NCBI GenBank assembly: GCA_947311845.1
Contig: CAMZMU010000059.1
Coordinates: 40,246,982-40,310,981 of the forward strand
Length of the DNA: 64,000 bases
Source: Poa pratensis
Taxonomy: Eukaryota > Streptophyta > Magnoliopsida > Poales > Poaceae
Direction: 5' to 3'
Shown: positions 22,232 through 33,540 of the stretch, one piece after another
Layout: each line of letters opens with the position of its first letter
How positions within the stretch are numbered: the stretch's first letter is position 1
The notes under the pieces: model-generated
Told to the model about the DNA's origin: nothing
Database searches by the model: none
The model's input: the letters and a program-made list of their open reading frames with translations, nothing else
Program-made: the position numbers and the translations under genes

Positions 22232-22376
22232 TAAGCCTCCTCTCCGGTGGTGGTGCCTCCGAAACGTCTGGTCGATCTGGGCAAACATCGGACGCCGGCA
22301 GGCTGATCCCTGGCGGCATGGCCGAATAGTGCGATGCTTCCCGTTCAGAAGGCTGGGGCGGTGCTGGCTGAAAATA
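22232..22376 (-). pseudogene. DUF6598 gene, exon 1 central piece
   Basis: Frame PPQPSEREASHYSAMPPGIS then PASDVCPDRPDVSEAPPPER, disordered and Pro/Glu-rich, as for an N-terminal leader. It joins in frame to 20699 across the Harbinger element. Towards 22376 it joins piece 22951-23066 across the 10-bp TSD with a 2-nt slip. Confidence 0.65.
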
Positions 22377-22386
22377 TAGGAATCAG

Positions 22387-22950
22387 CCGGCTGTGACTCT
22401 GGAAATTATCGGCCGTCTCCAAAGCTGTTGGATCCACTTAAATGAATAGATCTCGAGCGTCCGATCATTGTAGCAAAAACATTTTGCGCGTAGCATTTTT
22501 TCTATGTGTATGCAACATCGCATGTAGCAAAAGCAAATTCAGAAAAAAAACTACTTCCCATTAATGTAGCACAAAAAACCCAAGGGCAACATTCTTTTTA
22601 CGTATGTGGCATCGTGTGTAGCAAATTTTGTAGAATCTTTAAATACTTGCGACGTATAGCGAAATAACAACGTAGCATTTTGCCAAAATCAACAACGTGT
22701 GTATCAAATCCCTTAGCCGCACAAAAAATGTTGGAAACCTATCGTCGTTTGCAACAAATAAAATCAACGCATCCAGCAAAAATGTCCAGCGAATTCAACA
22801 TTATAGGAACATGTATGTGACATTGAAACAATCTCTCTGTAGCATACGCACATATATCATTGTAGCACTTTGCCCGTGTTTCCACAACAAAAAAGATGCA
22901 TGCAAGTAGCAAATTTTAATATGTAACATCGACAAATGCCCCCAAAATTT
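22387..22950. mobile_element. 564-bp insertion with 10-bp TSD, Mutator-like candidate
   Basis: Flanked by TAGGAATCAG at 22377-22386 and 22951-22960, and it splits coding sequence of exon 1. A 9-11 bp TSD suggests Mutator, yet no terminal inverted repeats are visible; non-TIR MULEs exist. The interior repeats GTAGCA/GTAGCAAAA words many times and encodes nothing. Confidence 0.65.
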
Positions 22951-23066
22951 TAGGAATCAGACTCGCCGTAGTAAGATCCAGAGCCAGACGAGGTAGAGAA
23001 GGGCAGGTGCTGGAGGAAGACGTCGCTAGGGTTGATCACGAGGCTGCCTAGGCTATTAGCTGCGAG
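22951..23066 (-). pseudogene. DUF6598 gene, exon 1 5' piece
   Basis: Frame LAANSLGSLVINPSDVFLQH then PFSTSSGSGSYYGESDS, open throughout. On the 5' side it joins ATG-AAT-TGT-GAG-CTC (23794-23808) across the 12-bp TSD; on the 3' side it meets the 10-bp TSD. Confidence 0.65.
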
Positions 23067-23078
23067 GAGCTCACAATT

Positions 23079-23793
23079 ATTAAAAATCAAAGTACAAAGT
23101 ACGTTAAAAATAAAATACTATGAAGTACTAATTTTTGAAGTATGGGAAAAAGTTTGCCAAAATATAACAACATGAGATTTAGTTTTGAAAATCTTGACAC
23201 GAGTAACGCAACGGTGAATGCAGTACGTAATTGGGACAAATCGGGAGCGGGGAAACCCTTCTCTTCTCTTTGTAGCAAGTGGCTCGAGGAGAAGGCTCTG
23301 TGAACGAATCTTCTGTAAAGTCGGCATTTTCTAGTGGGTTCTCGGAGAAATAGAGAACTTTATGGCCTATCTGATTTTCAATTGGGCACGTATTAAAAAG
23401 TAAAATTTGTTTTACTTTTCTATATTTAAGTCTCCTGTTTTAGAATAAACACTCTTGTCAGCAAGAGAGCCAAAATCTAACAGTAATTTTGACCCATTAT
23501 CTCTCGTGAAAGGTTACTTTTCAATTGTAAACTTCTCTATGTTGAATCCTTGAACCCTTCGATACAAACGTAAACACTTTGTTTGTGAGCACAACTCGTT
23601 TCACTAGTGGTTTCAACATCAGTTTCAAATACTGTGGTTTCAGAAATACATATGTATGAATGGATTCAGTGGCAGATGCTTATATATCTTTGATTCGCCT
23701 TTTTCTATCGAATCAACAGAAAATTTCATTTTAATTTGACTGAATACCAATAAAATATTGTGAATTTTGAGAAATTTCCCCAGAAGGATCGAT
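23079..23793. mobile_element. 715-bp insertion with 12-bp TSD beside the start codon
   Basis: Flanked by GAGCTCACAATT at 23067-23078 and 23794-23805. It lies three codons after the DUF6598 ATG. AT-rich; no inverted ends, no clear poly(A), no coding frame. The TSD length points to retroposition, but filler DNA from break repair is possible. Confidence 0.6.
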
Positions 23794-23808
23794 GAGCTCA
23801 CAATTCAT
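23794..23808 (-). other. Start codon region of the DUF6598 gene
   Basis: ATG AAT TGT GAG CTC on the minus strand (ATG at 23806-23808). Chosen as start because it is in frame with 22951-23066 after removing the insertion and has no in-frame coding pattern upstream. Confidence 0.5.
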
Positions 23809-25499
23809 TTGAACCTCAGAGAAAACCTTATTTCTTGCGAAGGTAATCTGTTCTCATATTAACAAATGATTGTGGAGCATTGTCTTAACCTTCAGTGTAC
23901 CAGGAATTAGAAGTAAGGTAAAACTGAAATGTAGGCAGATGTGAATGGTTCATCGCACTTTAAGTCACACATAATCGAGATTGGCTCTCTCCTGAAATGA
24001 TGTTCAAATTCTCTATGTCTTCCATTCCAATAGACCCATTAACAGTAGTAGGTCCTCATCACATTCCATCCCGTCTTTCGTTCTTCTGCCTAAAAGCTAA
24101 CAAATGCAAGCAATTAACTACAGGTATCCTTGGTCCGTCGCTATTGAGTAGAAGCTGACGCCAGTTCTCCTGTATATACGATCCTAAGTGCGCACATGCA
24201 TAGTTACAATGACTTAACTGTTCCACCAACCATTGCTCGGTCATTTATTTTTCTGCGTGTAAACTAGTAATATCCGAACAATATCAAAGCCTTTGCATGC
24301 AAGTACTGCCTAGTTACCTAGAGAAAAAATAGAAGCCATGTGTCGCGCGACATGTGTTTTGCAACTTGGCGTGTGATATTTTGCTTTTGAAAAATTGCAA
24401 AAATCATTTTAAAGTGCAAAAGTAGTGATTATATCATAAAACAATCGAGATATTACAAAGAACTGACAATTTTCTTATGAATAGCCATGTGAGCCATTTT
24501 GACCTTGTGTTGAAAACAAAATCAAGAAATATAAGAAAAGTTCAAAAGTATAAATCCTTTCTCATTGAGTCCTTTTTTGTGACTAACTGTTAGCAAAAAT
24601 ACCAAACTTTGACTATGACAACTTTTGCAAAAAAGTATAAAAAAAGACTATCATGTATGCACATTTATAAGTTTCAAGGCAAACAACCAAGATCGTGACC
24701 TTATCCATGGCATAGTTAACAATGTGCCCATATTTGACACATAGGTGTATACTGGAATGGAAAAGGATATTGCCAAAGGTAAATTATATATAAAGTCATT
24801 ATTTATTTTCTAAGTGCCAAAAATAGGGTTTTTGTGAAGAAATTAAAAATAATATGGTGCAAAATGACATCGATCCAGTTTACACAAAGTAGACCATATT
24901 AGAAGGACAATTTTACAAAATATAATTAAATTTCTCGCCTTCTAGCGACCTTTTTCCCATTTAAATGACTTCATGTTGTTTCGTAAAATAACTCAAATTT
25001 GAACTACAAGTGTGGAATAAATTTCTCTTAAAAAATAAAAAATTATTTTAAGATACACAAAATAGGGATTATATCAAAGAACCACCGAAGGTTTGAAAGA
25101 TTCGACCCTTTCTTAGAATAGCCATGCCAACCATTTTGACCCTATTTTTTTTAAAAAAGTTTGAACAAAAGTTCAAAACATGAAATCCTTTTATGTGGAA
25201 TAGTAGCTAGAAAAAAAATACTATACTTTGAATGCGAGAACTTTTGCAAAAAAAGTCTATCATATATAAACATTCATGATTACAAGCCATCAGTTGCACA
25301 CCTCGATGAATAAAACAAACTGCCAAGCAGATCGAGCACCCTACATTGTATCGCCGGAAGTAGGGAACAACGGCACCTCAGTGCGCACGAATTCCACAAA
25401 GGGTGGTGTTACATGCAATTTTCTCGGTACCCGCAGAATGCCGCAAGCAACTTGCTTGTAGACGTGCTCCGCCACCTAGGGCGCAGCGTGGAACTACAG
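23809..25499. other. AT-rich 5' flank of the DUF6598 gene, with a diverged direct repeat
   Basis: No gene seen. Segments 24395-24690 and 25040-25290 are diverged copies in direct orientation (shared GAATAGCCATG..AACCATTTTGACC and ACTTTTGCAAAAAA-GTCTATCAT themes). The promoter of the broken gene should lie near 23809-24300 (minus); no convincing TATA box was chosen. Confidence 0.45.
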
Positions 25500-26085
25500 C
25501 AAGTGAACTTTTTAGGTGTGCTTCTTGCCAAGGGCCGAACAAAGCCTCGGCTACCACTGTAGCAACCCGGTGACCGGCCGATTGACCGAGCAAGCTAGGC
25601 CCTAGAATAAACAATCTCCGGCTCCATGTAGGCATGGGGAGCACGATCAGGAAGTGCCTATCTACAGTCACACACTGCCCTTGCTGAACTAAAATTCCCA
25701 ATGCTTCTCATCCCTGAAAAGATCATGTAGCGTTGAAGCTAATACCACTCGGTGCACATGGATGATGCTTACGAATACCATCCTCTATTGACCACTTGGG
25801 TCTTGGTTCCACTACATGTGCAAGACTATGTTATTTATGGATGCAGTGTATGTACGCAGTGTTATATACCAGTTATCCTCCTTTCTGAAAAATATCTACC
25901 ATGACTGCGGAAAATTTGAGGCCTACCCAAACATAATAGTTTGTTATTCTAGATAATAAAATAACTCTTTTCCTTACTTGGGTGCAATCTTATTTGAATC
26001 GTCTTGAGCCTATTGTCTCAATCTTATTTGAATTATTTCTGAAAACATACATGTCGTGGCATGAGAGGGAAGATTAGCTTTCTAG
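25500..26085 (-). repeat. Local repeat family, copy A (inverted)
   Basis: Contains, on the minus strand, the family signature GGGATGAGAAGCATTGGGAA followed by TTTTAGTTCAGC, plus the ACTCGGTGCxCATGGATGATGC word. It is collinear with copy B (27225-29090). Non-coding. Confidence 0.65.
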
Positions 26086-27112
26086 AACGAATTAGTTGCA
26101 CTTTAAAATCAACCTGTACATAAAATAATTTCAGTCGACATACATATAGACAGACCCGTTACATTAAGATAGAAATACTTTACAAGGGCATGTGAAAATG
26201 TTAAACCATGCAGGAAAATAAAGACATACAAAATCACTGTATAAATCGCTCCACCTAACTTTTACAATTAGCACCACCCACAATCGATCATTCGTCACAA
26301 GACGATGACAGAAGATTCAAAAAAATCTACTAACAATGCAAAATCCACATCTTTTAATGCAAGAAGTGTAAGCGCCAACATGAGCTTACAGCCGCAAGTT
26401 CGACCAGAGTGAGGAATTTCTTATAAGACTATGCACAAGAATGGAAAATCTAATGAGACTTTTGGTTCAGACAAAGTGAACAATCTGTTGAGTACCGCCA
26501 ATGTCTGAAGAATCCACAGGATCAACTAATCATATTCATCTAATCACATGCTATTGACTAAGACTGCAGATAAATCTCTTGTGAATCTCAGTCTATTCCC
26601 TATTAAACGTACCTAGGCAGGGTATTCCACTTTTTGAGAAAGAAGTACCCACATGTGTGTATTTACAAGAATAAACTGTGATTGGTCTTGTTCTATATAT
26701 TTTTGTGTAATTGAAGAGATATGTTTATCTCACTGAGTATGCTTTACGTTGAGCAAAGTGGACATGGCGTATAACAGGGAAACTACTATTTTTGGATTGC
26801 CAAGCGATTGTCGAACACTTCTTTACATTATATATGTGCGTGTTACTGTGTTAGCATTACAAACAACTAAAAGAGCCATCAACAAAATTACAACAGAAAT
26901 GAAGGCTGAAGCTAAGGGTATTTAGTGGAGTAAACCCGAAGGATCATAGTAGCAATGCATACTATATTACAATAGGCATATTAACGACAATATGCGTGGT
27001 CCTCAACATCCTAGCTAGTTGTTAATCCTTCACGTCTATGGTTCTCCTACCTAAAAGCTGGAGTAGATAATAAACGCAAAGTATGTTTGTACTACAACTT
27101 AATACTTCGTTT
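26086..27112. other. AT-rich sequence without recognised features
   Basis: No coding frame, element end or repeat was identified. Confidence 0.4.
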
Positions 27113-27114
27113 TA

Positions 27115-27189
27115 CTCCCTCCGTTTTTTAATATAAGATGTTTTAGCTCCGTTTTAGCTAAAACATCTTATATTAAAAAACGGAGGGAG
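27115..27189. mobile_element. Stowaway MITE, complete, TSD TA
   Basis: 75-bp near-perfect palindrome with CTCCCTCCGTTTTTTAATAT ends flanked by TA (27113-27114, 27190-27191). The arms pair over about 32 bp around an 11-base centre. Tc1/Mariner-type MITE common in Triticeae. Confidence 0.97.
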
Positions 27190-27224
27190 TATAGGTGCGT
27201 TCCAGGCAACGCTGGTAAGGAGCA

Positions 27225-29090
27225 TCGGCTACTACTGCAACAATTAGATGACTGTATGACTGACCAAGCAAGCAAGGAAGAGTATGGCCTCGACGATAGT
27301 GTCAAGGCTATGGGTTGCACCTGCATCTGGTATTCTCGATCAACCATGTAACGTGAAAGCAAGGCAGCTCGTAAAAGTCATCACTGGTTGATTCCTTCGT
27401 ATTTTGGGTACTATGGTGCTAATTTTGTAGTAATATAATACGTGTCACAATATTAAGTGACGTTAAAAAGATTTTCCATATTCTTTCTTCAGCGTGTTAT
27501 ATGTCGATAGAAACTCCTCCTTCTACCTAGTCGCTCATTCTAGTCCCTAGCAAGCCTGTCACAACGTCTCTCATGCACCGAACATAGAAACTTCATCTGC
27601 TATGCGTGCAGAACCAACTATCTCTGGCTCCACATATGTATGCATCTTGTGCCCGAATATAGACTGTATGACAAGGATGATGCTGTGAACTGGTTTAACT
27701 AAAATTCCAAATACATCTCATCCCCTCAGGGCGTCTCCAATGCTTATTTCTAACTTGGGTCATAAGCTGGGTCCCACAGTATGTGCTATAGCAAACTGAA
27801 TTTCTCACAATGCTTAAGTACCAGATGGGCTTTAAGCTGGAGCCCACCTGACAGATTTCTTTTATTTTTCGCCCAACCGCCGGCTCTTCCGTCGCACGAA
27901 GTCAATCCCCACAATCCCCAAATCACTCCGCTCTCTCGAGTCTCGACTAAAACGACGACGAACATGGCGACGGCCTCGTCATCGTGGCCTTCTGATTTGG
28001 CCCCTCCATGCTCAACGCTGGGCGAGGCGGCCCTCGTCGCGACCGCTGGTCTCGGCCGCCTCCGCGCTGGCCGCTACGCATGGCAAGCCTCGTCTCGGCC
28101 GCCTCCGTGCTGGCCGGTGGGCGTGGCAGCCTTCATCGAGTCTTGCTAGCCTATGTCTTCCTTCCATTCAACCTCAAGCATCCGATGGGAGCAGCATGTG
28201 CTTGAACCTGATTTTTCTTTGATTCGTTTCTTACACATGCTAAATTTTTAGCTCACCGTGAGTGCTAGTATCTGTTTTTCGCTTAAGAGGGTCTGAAATT
28301 GGATAGATCAGCTCTTGTTAGCATGCATAATGTTGTCCTCTTTTTGCAAATTTGGATCGTGTTCTTCTCTCTTGTCTCCATGGCGAGTAGGCAGGTCAGC
28401 TTTGGCCAGCAGGTCAGATCTGGACCATGGGCGACAACCTCCACCGGCAGTCCGGCAGCGCGCCCTTTTCCTTCGTGGGCACAGGTGTTCGTCGTCGGCA
28501 ACTTTTCTCCTCCACGGCGAGGTGCTGGTGGCGGATGTGCTCGTGCCCTACCGTCCTGGAGCTCGCGGGAGAGAAACGGCCATGCGCCTCTGCTGCGACC
28601 TGCAAAGAGCGGAGAGAGAAAGAATTATATTTTTTCCTTGTGGCTCGGCCATACCGGTGTGGTCGACCACAAGAATTTTTCTCTTAAGACCGACGCGCAC
28701 AATGCTTATTTCAGCCTATGGGCGACCTCAAGACCTTAAGACCGAGGCTTATTTCCACATTGGAGACGCCCTCATAGACGTGCTTGCGTTGAAGCGCATG
28801 CCACTCGGTGCTCATGGATGATGCATACCATCCTCTCAATTGACCACTTAGGTTTTTTTGTTTCTCCACATTTACAAGCATATGTTATTTATAGAAGCAC
28901 TATATGTACGCACCACCCAGTCAGTTATATGTATCGTTCCGTGTGCGTGCAAAAACTTTGGGACCTGCTCACACATAATAGCTTGTCTTTCTCGATAATT
29001 AAAATAACACTTTCCCTATTTGAGTGCTACCTTTTTATACTTTTTGTGAAAAAAAAACATGTTCTTGTGGCATGAAGGAAGATAACAAAT
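27225..29090 (-). repeat. Local repeat family, copy B (inverted), split by a Harbinger-like element
   Basis: 27225-27728 and 28772-29090 are collinear with copies A and C (for example CTAGTCGCTC, TGTCACAACGTCT, ACTCGGTGCTCATGGATGATGC). The split is the element at 27729-28771. Non-coding. Confidence 0.7.
27729..28771. mobile_element. TIR element GGGCGTCTCCAATG, Harbinger-like, in copy B
   Basis: 1043 bp with perfect 14-bp inverted ends GGGCGTCTCCAATG...CATTGGAGACGCCC and TCA on both sides (27726-27728, 28772-28774). Subterminal AATGCTTATTTC motifs recur at both ends. The 3-bp TSD and GGGC- ends suggest PIF/Harbinger, although TCA is not the usual TWA. Frames 27961-28149 and 28299-28739 are GC-rich and unrecognised; no transposase. 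Confidence 0.75.
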
Positions 29091-29584
29091 GGAAGATATA
29101 AGACACTTTGTTAACTTTTTTAAAACGGAGCTGCATTTTCTGATTCGACTTGGACATAAAAAAATCTCAATGTATTTAACAAGATGTTTAGTGTTTTCAA
29201 CCTGTAAGTAATGTTTATGCATCTGGGCAACTTCATCAATGTATTAGTGGCATTTTAGTGTAGAATATAATGGTAGTTTTCAAGTTATCTAAATAAGATT
29301 GTTGGCAGGGTAGTGCATCCTTGGTAACATTACATTTCAAGTTCATACAGCGGTCGTATTTCATTTTTTCCACTCTTTTTTTTGTTACCTTTTTATTTTT
29401 CTTTTTTTACTTTACATTTTAGTTTTATAAAAATATTCATTTTTTTCAGGATTTTGAAAATCGTTCACATTTTAAAACGTGTGGGTTAAAAAAATGTTAG
29501 ATTCAAAAAATGTTTCGATTTTGAAAATTTCTAGTTTTAATTTGTTTTAGAAGTTAAAAAATGTCCAGATATCATTCAATATGG
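29091..29584. other. T-rich low-complexity sequence
   Basis: Runs of TTTT and AAAATGTT words (29340-29575); no gene or element end. Confidence 0.4.
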
Positions 29585-29915
29585 TATGACTGACCAAGCA
29601 AAAAGGACGATAGTGTCAGAGCTATGGGGTGCTCTTGCATAACGTGAAACCATATAACTTGAAAGCAAGGCCGAGTTCGTAAAAGTCGTCACTGGTTGAT
29701 GTCTTGGTATACTTGGTACTATACGGTGCTAATTTTTTTACGATTGTCATGATATTAAATAACATAAACATGATTTTTTAATCATTTTGTTTCTTCAGTG
29801 TGTGATATATATGTCGAGAGAAATTCTTTTGTCTACCTAGTCGCTCGTCTTGTCCCTAGCTAGCCTGTCACAACGTCTATCGTGCACCGACGACCATAAG
29901 TTCTTTACTAGGTAA

Positions 29916-32084
29916 ATGTGGCACGTCGTCACACCGCGCCTTTAGTGAGAAAGAGTAGTGATATTTTTTGTGGAAGTTAAATTATGTTGGAAGCAAATCT
30001 ATATGCAACAAAAAAAAATGCATTTAAGTGTAGAACGTAAAAATGTGGATCTTTTTAGTGTATTTTTTGTGTAAAAAGTATGGAAATTTATTAAATTTGA
30101 AGATTTTTGATATATTGTTTGCATTATTCTGAATTGTCGGGAAAAAAAAGGAAAAATAAATTATCGTTCATTACAGTCAATGTAGGTATTAGCTGTAAAT
30201 AGTAGCGCGCATTGGGGATGGCGTGGATGATTTCTGATCGTTGGATGGCGCGGATCGAACGGACGTGGTTACGGAGTGACGTGGCTCAGCAGAGGGGGAG
30301 TGGTTTTTCTCAACTTTTATATATAGATCTATTTTTGTGATCATTTTTTTTCTTCATATTTGTGAGTATAGTGCTGTGAAGAATTTAAATTTGATAATGT
30401 ATACGTTCGGAAGTTGTTCAAATTTAAATTTATCGGAATTCAATTTTTTTTCATATTTATAAGTTGTGTTCATATTTGAATTATGTTTACGTTTATAGAT
30501 GATCAGATTTGGAAGGCATATATATTTTTTGAAATATTCAAATATGGTCTTCGATCGTATGTAATACATAGCAAGTGTTTATTTTTCTGTTCATGTTGAT
30601 ATATTTGTCATATTTTTCCGACGGATAGATTTGAAGTTGTTGGTACACTTTACATCTTACATTTTTCTTATGTTTTTCTTTTGCTCAAATAATACTCCAA
30701 ATATTTATGAATTCTTTTTTTTAGACAAATGAGTTTGGTATTATAATTTGGAACATTGCTTATGATGTTTAGACAAATGACTCCATTATTAAGAGAGAAG
30801 TGAAATGGTTGGAATATTGGGAAAAAATGGCTTCATTATCATTTGTTTAAGCAATTGGAATTGGAACATTGCTTAAACAGTATTTTTTATATATATATTT
30901 TTTTTGCTTTTGCCTAAACAATACTCGGAAATATTTTACATTTTCCTTAGCACAGTATTTCTTTTTTTATATTTTGCTTTTGCCTAAACAATACTCAAAA
31001 TATTTTTACATTTTCCTTACCTTTTGTATGTAGCAAATTTAGGTGTTCATATATATTTGTAGCTTCACATAGATATTTATTTAGGATCCATAATTAAGGG
31101 GAATATACTATATAAGTATTTTTTTAAATCAACTCCATTTATTTAGAAGGAGTATACTTAGGTTGTATTTAAATTTTTACTAAATTAAAATATTCGAATG
31201 TACTTAGGTTATATTGAAATTTTTACTAAATTAAAATGGCTACAAATGTTTGTATCTTGACGTAAGTATTTAGTATGTATTTTTCTGGTCATTTCGATAT
31301 TTGTTTCCATATTTGTTTGAAGAGTAGATTTTAAACTAATGATTTTGCAATATGGAATTTTTTTATCTAGATCTTGTTACAATTTTTTTTTCGAATTTTA
31401 ACTTTTCCCCCCTATAATTGTGAAATATATGACAATTGGGACCCACATGTTAGGATTTTAATAAATATGAAACTGTTTAAGAAAAAAAAACTGACAGCGG
31501 GCCATGCTGACGTCATTGGATGACGTCATTCGCCCGTGGTGGATGCGGCCGTGCCTGCCGAGCTCGCGCTCGAGCAGGCGAGCACGCGTGAGGGCCTGAG
31601 GCAACGCAGAGGCGACAGAGGAGGTGGTGGGCAGCAGAATGGGCGGCGGCTCGGACCTTTTGGTCACCGGAGCCGCCGGCGGCGAGGAAGAAGGTGGCGG
31701 CGGCCTGCGAGGACGTTCGCGTCGATTCCGGCGAGTACGCCGCGTTCGGACAGGTGGATGTCAGCGAGGAGGGAGAGGAAGAGGCGGCGGAGCTCGCTAT
31801 ATTTGTCGATTTGTTCGGGAGGAGCACAGCGGCGGCAGTGACCGTCGGCGGCGCCGGCGAGCTCGCTCGTCGCGCGAGAGAGAGGAAGGAAGGAGGGATT
31901 TGTGGGTCATTTTGCAAAAAAATCCTCGGTGTTGTGCGAAGTTGCAAATAATTCCATTTCAGTGAGATTTATACGCAGGAAGGACTGATGCAGAATTTTC
32001 GTAAACCACAGGTTTTTTTTGCAAAAATGCCCACGTCGCCGTGGCTCGCTGTGGAGAGCTAAATCCGGTGGAACTTAATATAGT
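29916..32084. mobile_element. Inferred 2.2-kb insertion in copy C
   Basis: Comparison with copy B shows extra sequence here, bounded by TAGGTAA at 29909-29915 and 32085-32091 (7-bp direct repeat). No inverted ends seen. The left 1.5 kb is very AT-rich with a tandem pair (about 30905-30950 and 30974-31020); 31500-31960 is GC-rich with Ala/Ser-rich frames that I do not accept as genes. Possibly a non-TIR Mutator-like element. Confidence 0.45.
31508..31529. promoter_or_regulatory. Two TGACGTCAT motifs
   Basis: TGACGTCAT at 31508-31516 and 31521-31529, palindromic bZIP (TGA/CRE-type) binding cores 13 bp apart, next to a GC-rich block. Function is not shown; they may be part of a repeat. Confidence 0.4.
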
Positions 32085-33035
32085 TAGGTAATCTGCTCCG
32101 CGTGAAGAACCAACTATCTTTGGATCCAACAATCTCCGGCTCCATGTATATATAAATCTTGAGCACGAACATGTACTGCCGTACTGGATGACAACGTACA
32201 ATGATACCGTGATTTCGTTCAACAAAAATTCCCAATACATCTCATCCCTTGAATAGATTTTTTAAAGATAAAGAGTATATATTAATATCACGGAGATACC
32301 AATTACACTCAGTCTCTGCAACAACGTAATAACCTAAGGTATTACAGATGCACACAGCCGAAAAACAATAAAAGAGAAAAAACTAAACAAAGAAGTCCCG
32401 CTACAGAGTTACAGTCCTTGCAGAAGTAGTACAACCACCACCAAGACAACACATGATGTCCAAATTCTCCATAAGCAATGCTTTCAAGAAGGAAACAGTG
32501 CACAAGCGTCGTCGTCGCCCGATCGAAAATCTTGGGTTTTCACCTTGGAGATAGTCCCCGCTTTCAAAACAATGTTTTCAACAAGACAATTGCCAGACAC
32601 AACAAATTAAGGCCAGTCCTTGGATTTTCACCCTGAGGTAAGACTTTGGACTTCACCTGTGTTGTCGCCCCCACTTACATACCGCGGGTACGATCACTAC
32701 TGCAGCAATGCTTACTAGTGACGGGCAGTTCTTGTTCATCAGTGACGGGCATGCTGCCCGTCACTAATATGATGTCACTGGTAATACAACTACTAGTGAT
32801 GGGCAGACTGCCCGTCACTGGTATGTATTTTGGTATTTAAAAAAATACGTTTTCCATTAATAATTCAAATAGCACAATAAGATGTTCTCCAAATTACAAC
32901 GTGGCACTAAGGAGTATTACTTCTTCCTTCATTAGTGCGGCGACAGACAACTAGATCGATCTATTGATGGCAATGTCTGCGGCAACCCGGACGATGCTGC
33001 ACGAGCGCCGCATCCAGTCTCCTCCGCTCTCCGAG

Positions 33036-33113
33036 CAGGCCGCAGTCACCAAGGACAACGTCTCCATCCAGATCATGGGGGCGATCATCGCTCCCGAGCA
33101 AGCCGCCGTCACC
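33036..33113 (+). pseudogene. Stomatin-like protein fragment, inverted and duplicated
   Basis: Plus-strand frame EQAAVTKDNVSIQIM matches the SPFH-domain start of plant mitochondrial stomatin-like proteins (xQxAxTKDNVSIxIDG). A second partial copy, EQAAVTKDRF, follows about 50 bp later. It is on the opposite strand to the other two fragments in this CACTA. Confidence 0.65.
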
Positions 33114-33469
33114 AAGGATCGCTTCAGCGGCACCTGATGTCCATGTTCAAATACAGCAAGGAATATAGCATAAGAGTCAACGCTTTTATATACGGATAAT
33201 ACGATCACACTATGTTCAACCAAGAAATACTAGAGTGAAAAAGATTGTCAGTTTCTGAATTGGAACATTATAGATCTTAATGTATGGTAATCCATAAGCT
33301 GAATAATATTAGTGCTGAAATTCAAGGGTGGTCATGCTTGGTTGTCTTCTCTACAACTTATGTGTCACATACCACTGGCCATGCTTGGAACATTATAGAT
33401 CTTAATGTATGGTAATCACATTTATAAAAAGAGTTTCAGTTTCCAACAGAAGTAGTATACACTGGGTAC

Positions 33470-33540
33470 CTTCAGACTCGAGGATCTGCGCATGCTTCTT
33501 GCGTTCAGCGGTTCAGCCTCGGCCTGCATCTCCACAAGTG
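33470..33540 (-). pseudogene. Stomatin-like protein exon fragment
   Basis: Minus strand reads VEMQAEAE then, after a short slip, RKKHAQILESEG up to a GTACCC donor. This is the coiled-coil block of SLP proteins (AMEMQAEAERKKRAQILESEG type). An AT-rich intron-like stretch lies upstream. Confidence 0.65.

Larger units (their letters stand above)
2950..23808 (-). pseudogene. DUF6598-type gene broken by at least five insertions
   Basis: The pieces of one minus-strand gene are ordered from the ATG at 23806-23808 to the TGA at 2950-2952. Removing each insertion together with one TSD copy restores the same reading frame across 23794/23066 and 22232/20699; at 22951/22376 a 2-nt slip remains. Splice sites fit: donor GTAAGC after 20631, acceptor before 20427, donor GTGAGT after 19967, acceptor TAG before 3627. 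The last domain resembles the grass-expanded DUF6598 family, whose function is unknown; the name is from family memory and not from a search. Exon 19967-20427 has two stops and frameshifts, so even without insertions the gene would not make a full protein. Coding sequence is only about 1.4 kb of the 20.9-kb locus. Confidence 0.75.

Noticed and set aside
31513..31947. Minus-strand Ala/Ser-rich frame of 144 codons
   Set aside because: GC-rich composition, overlapping plus frames of equal length, no recognisable domain.
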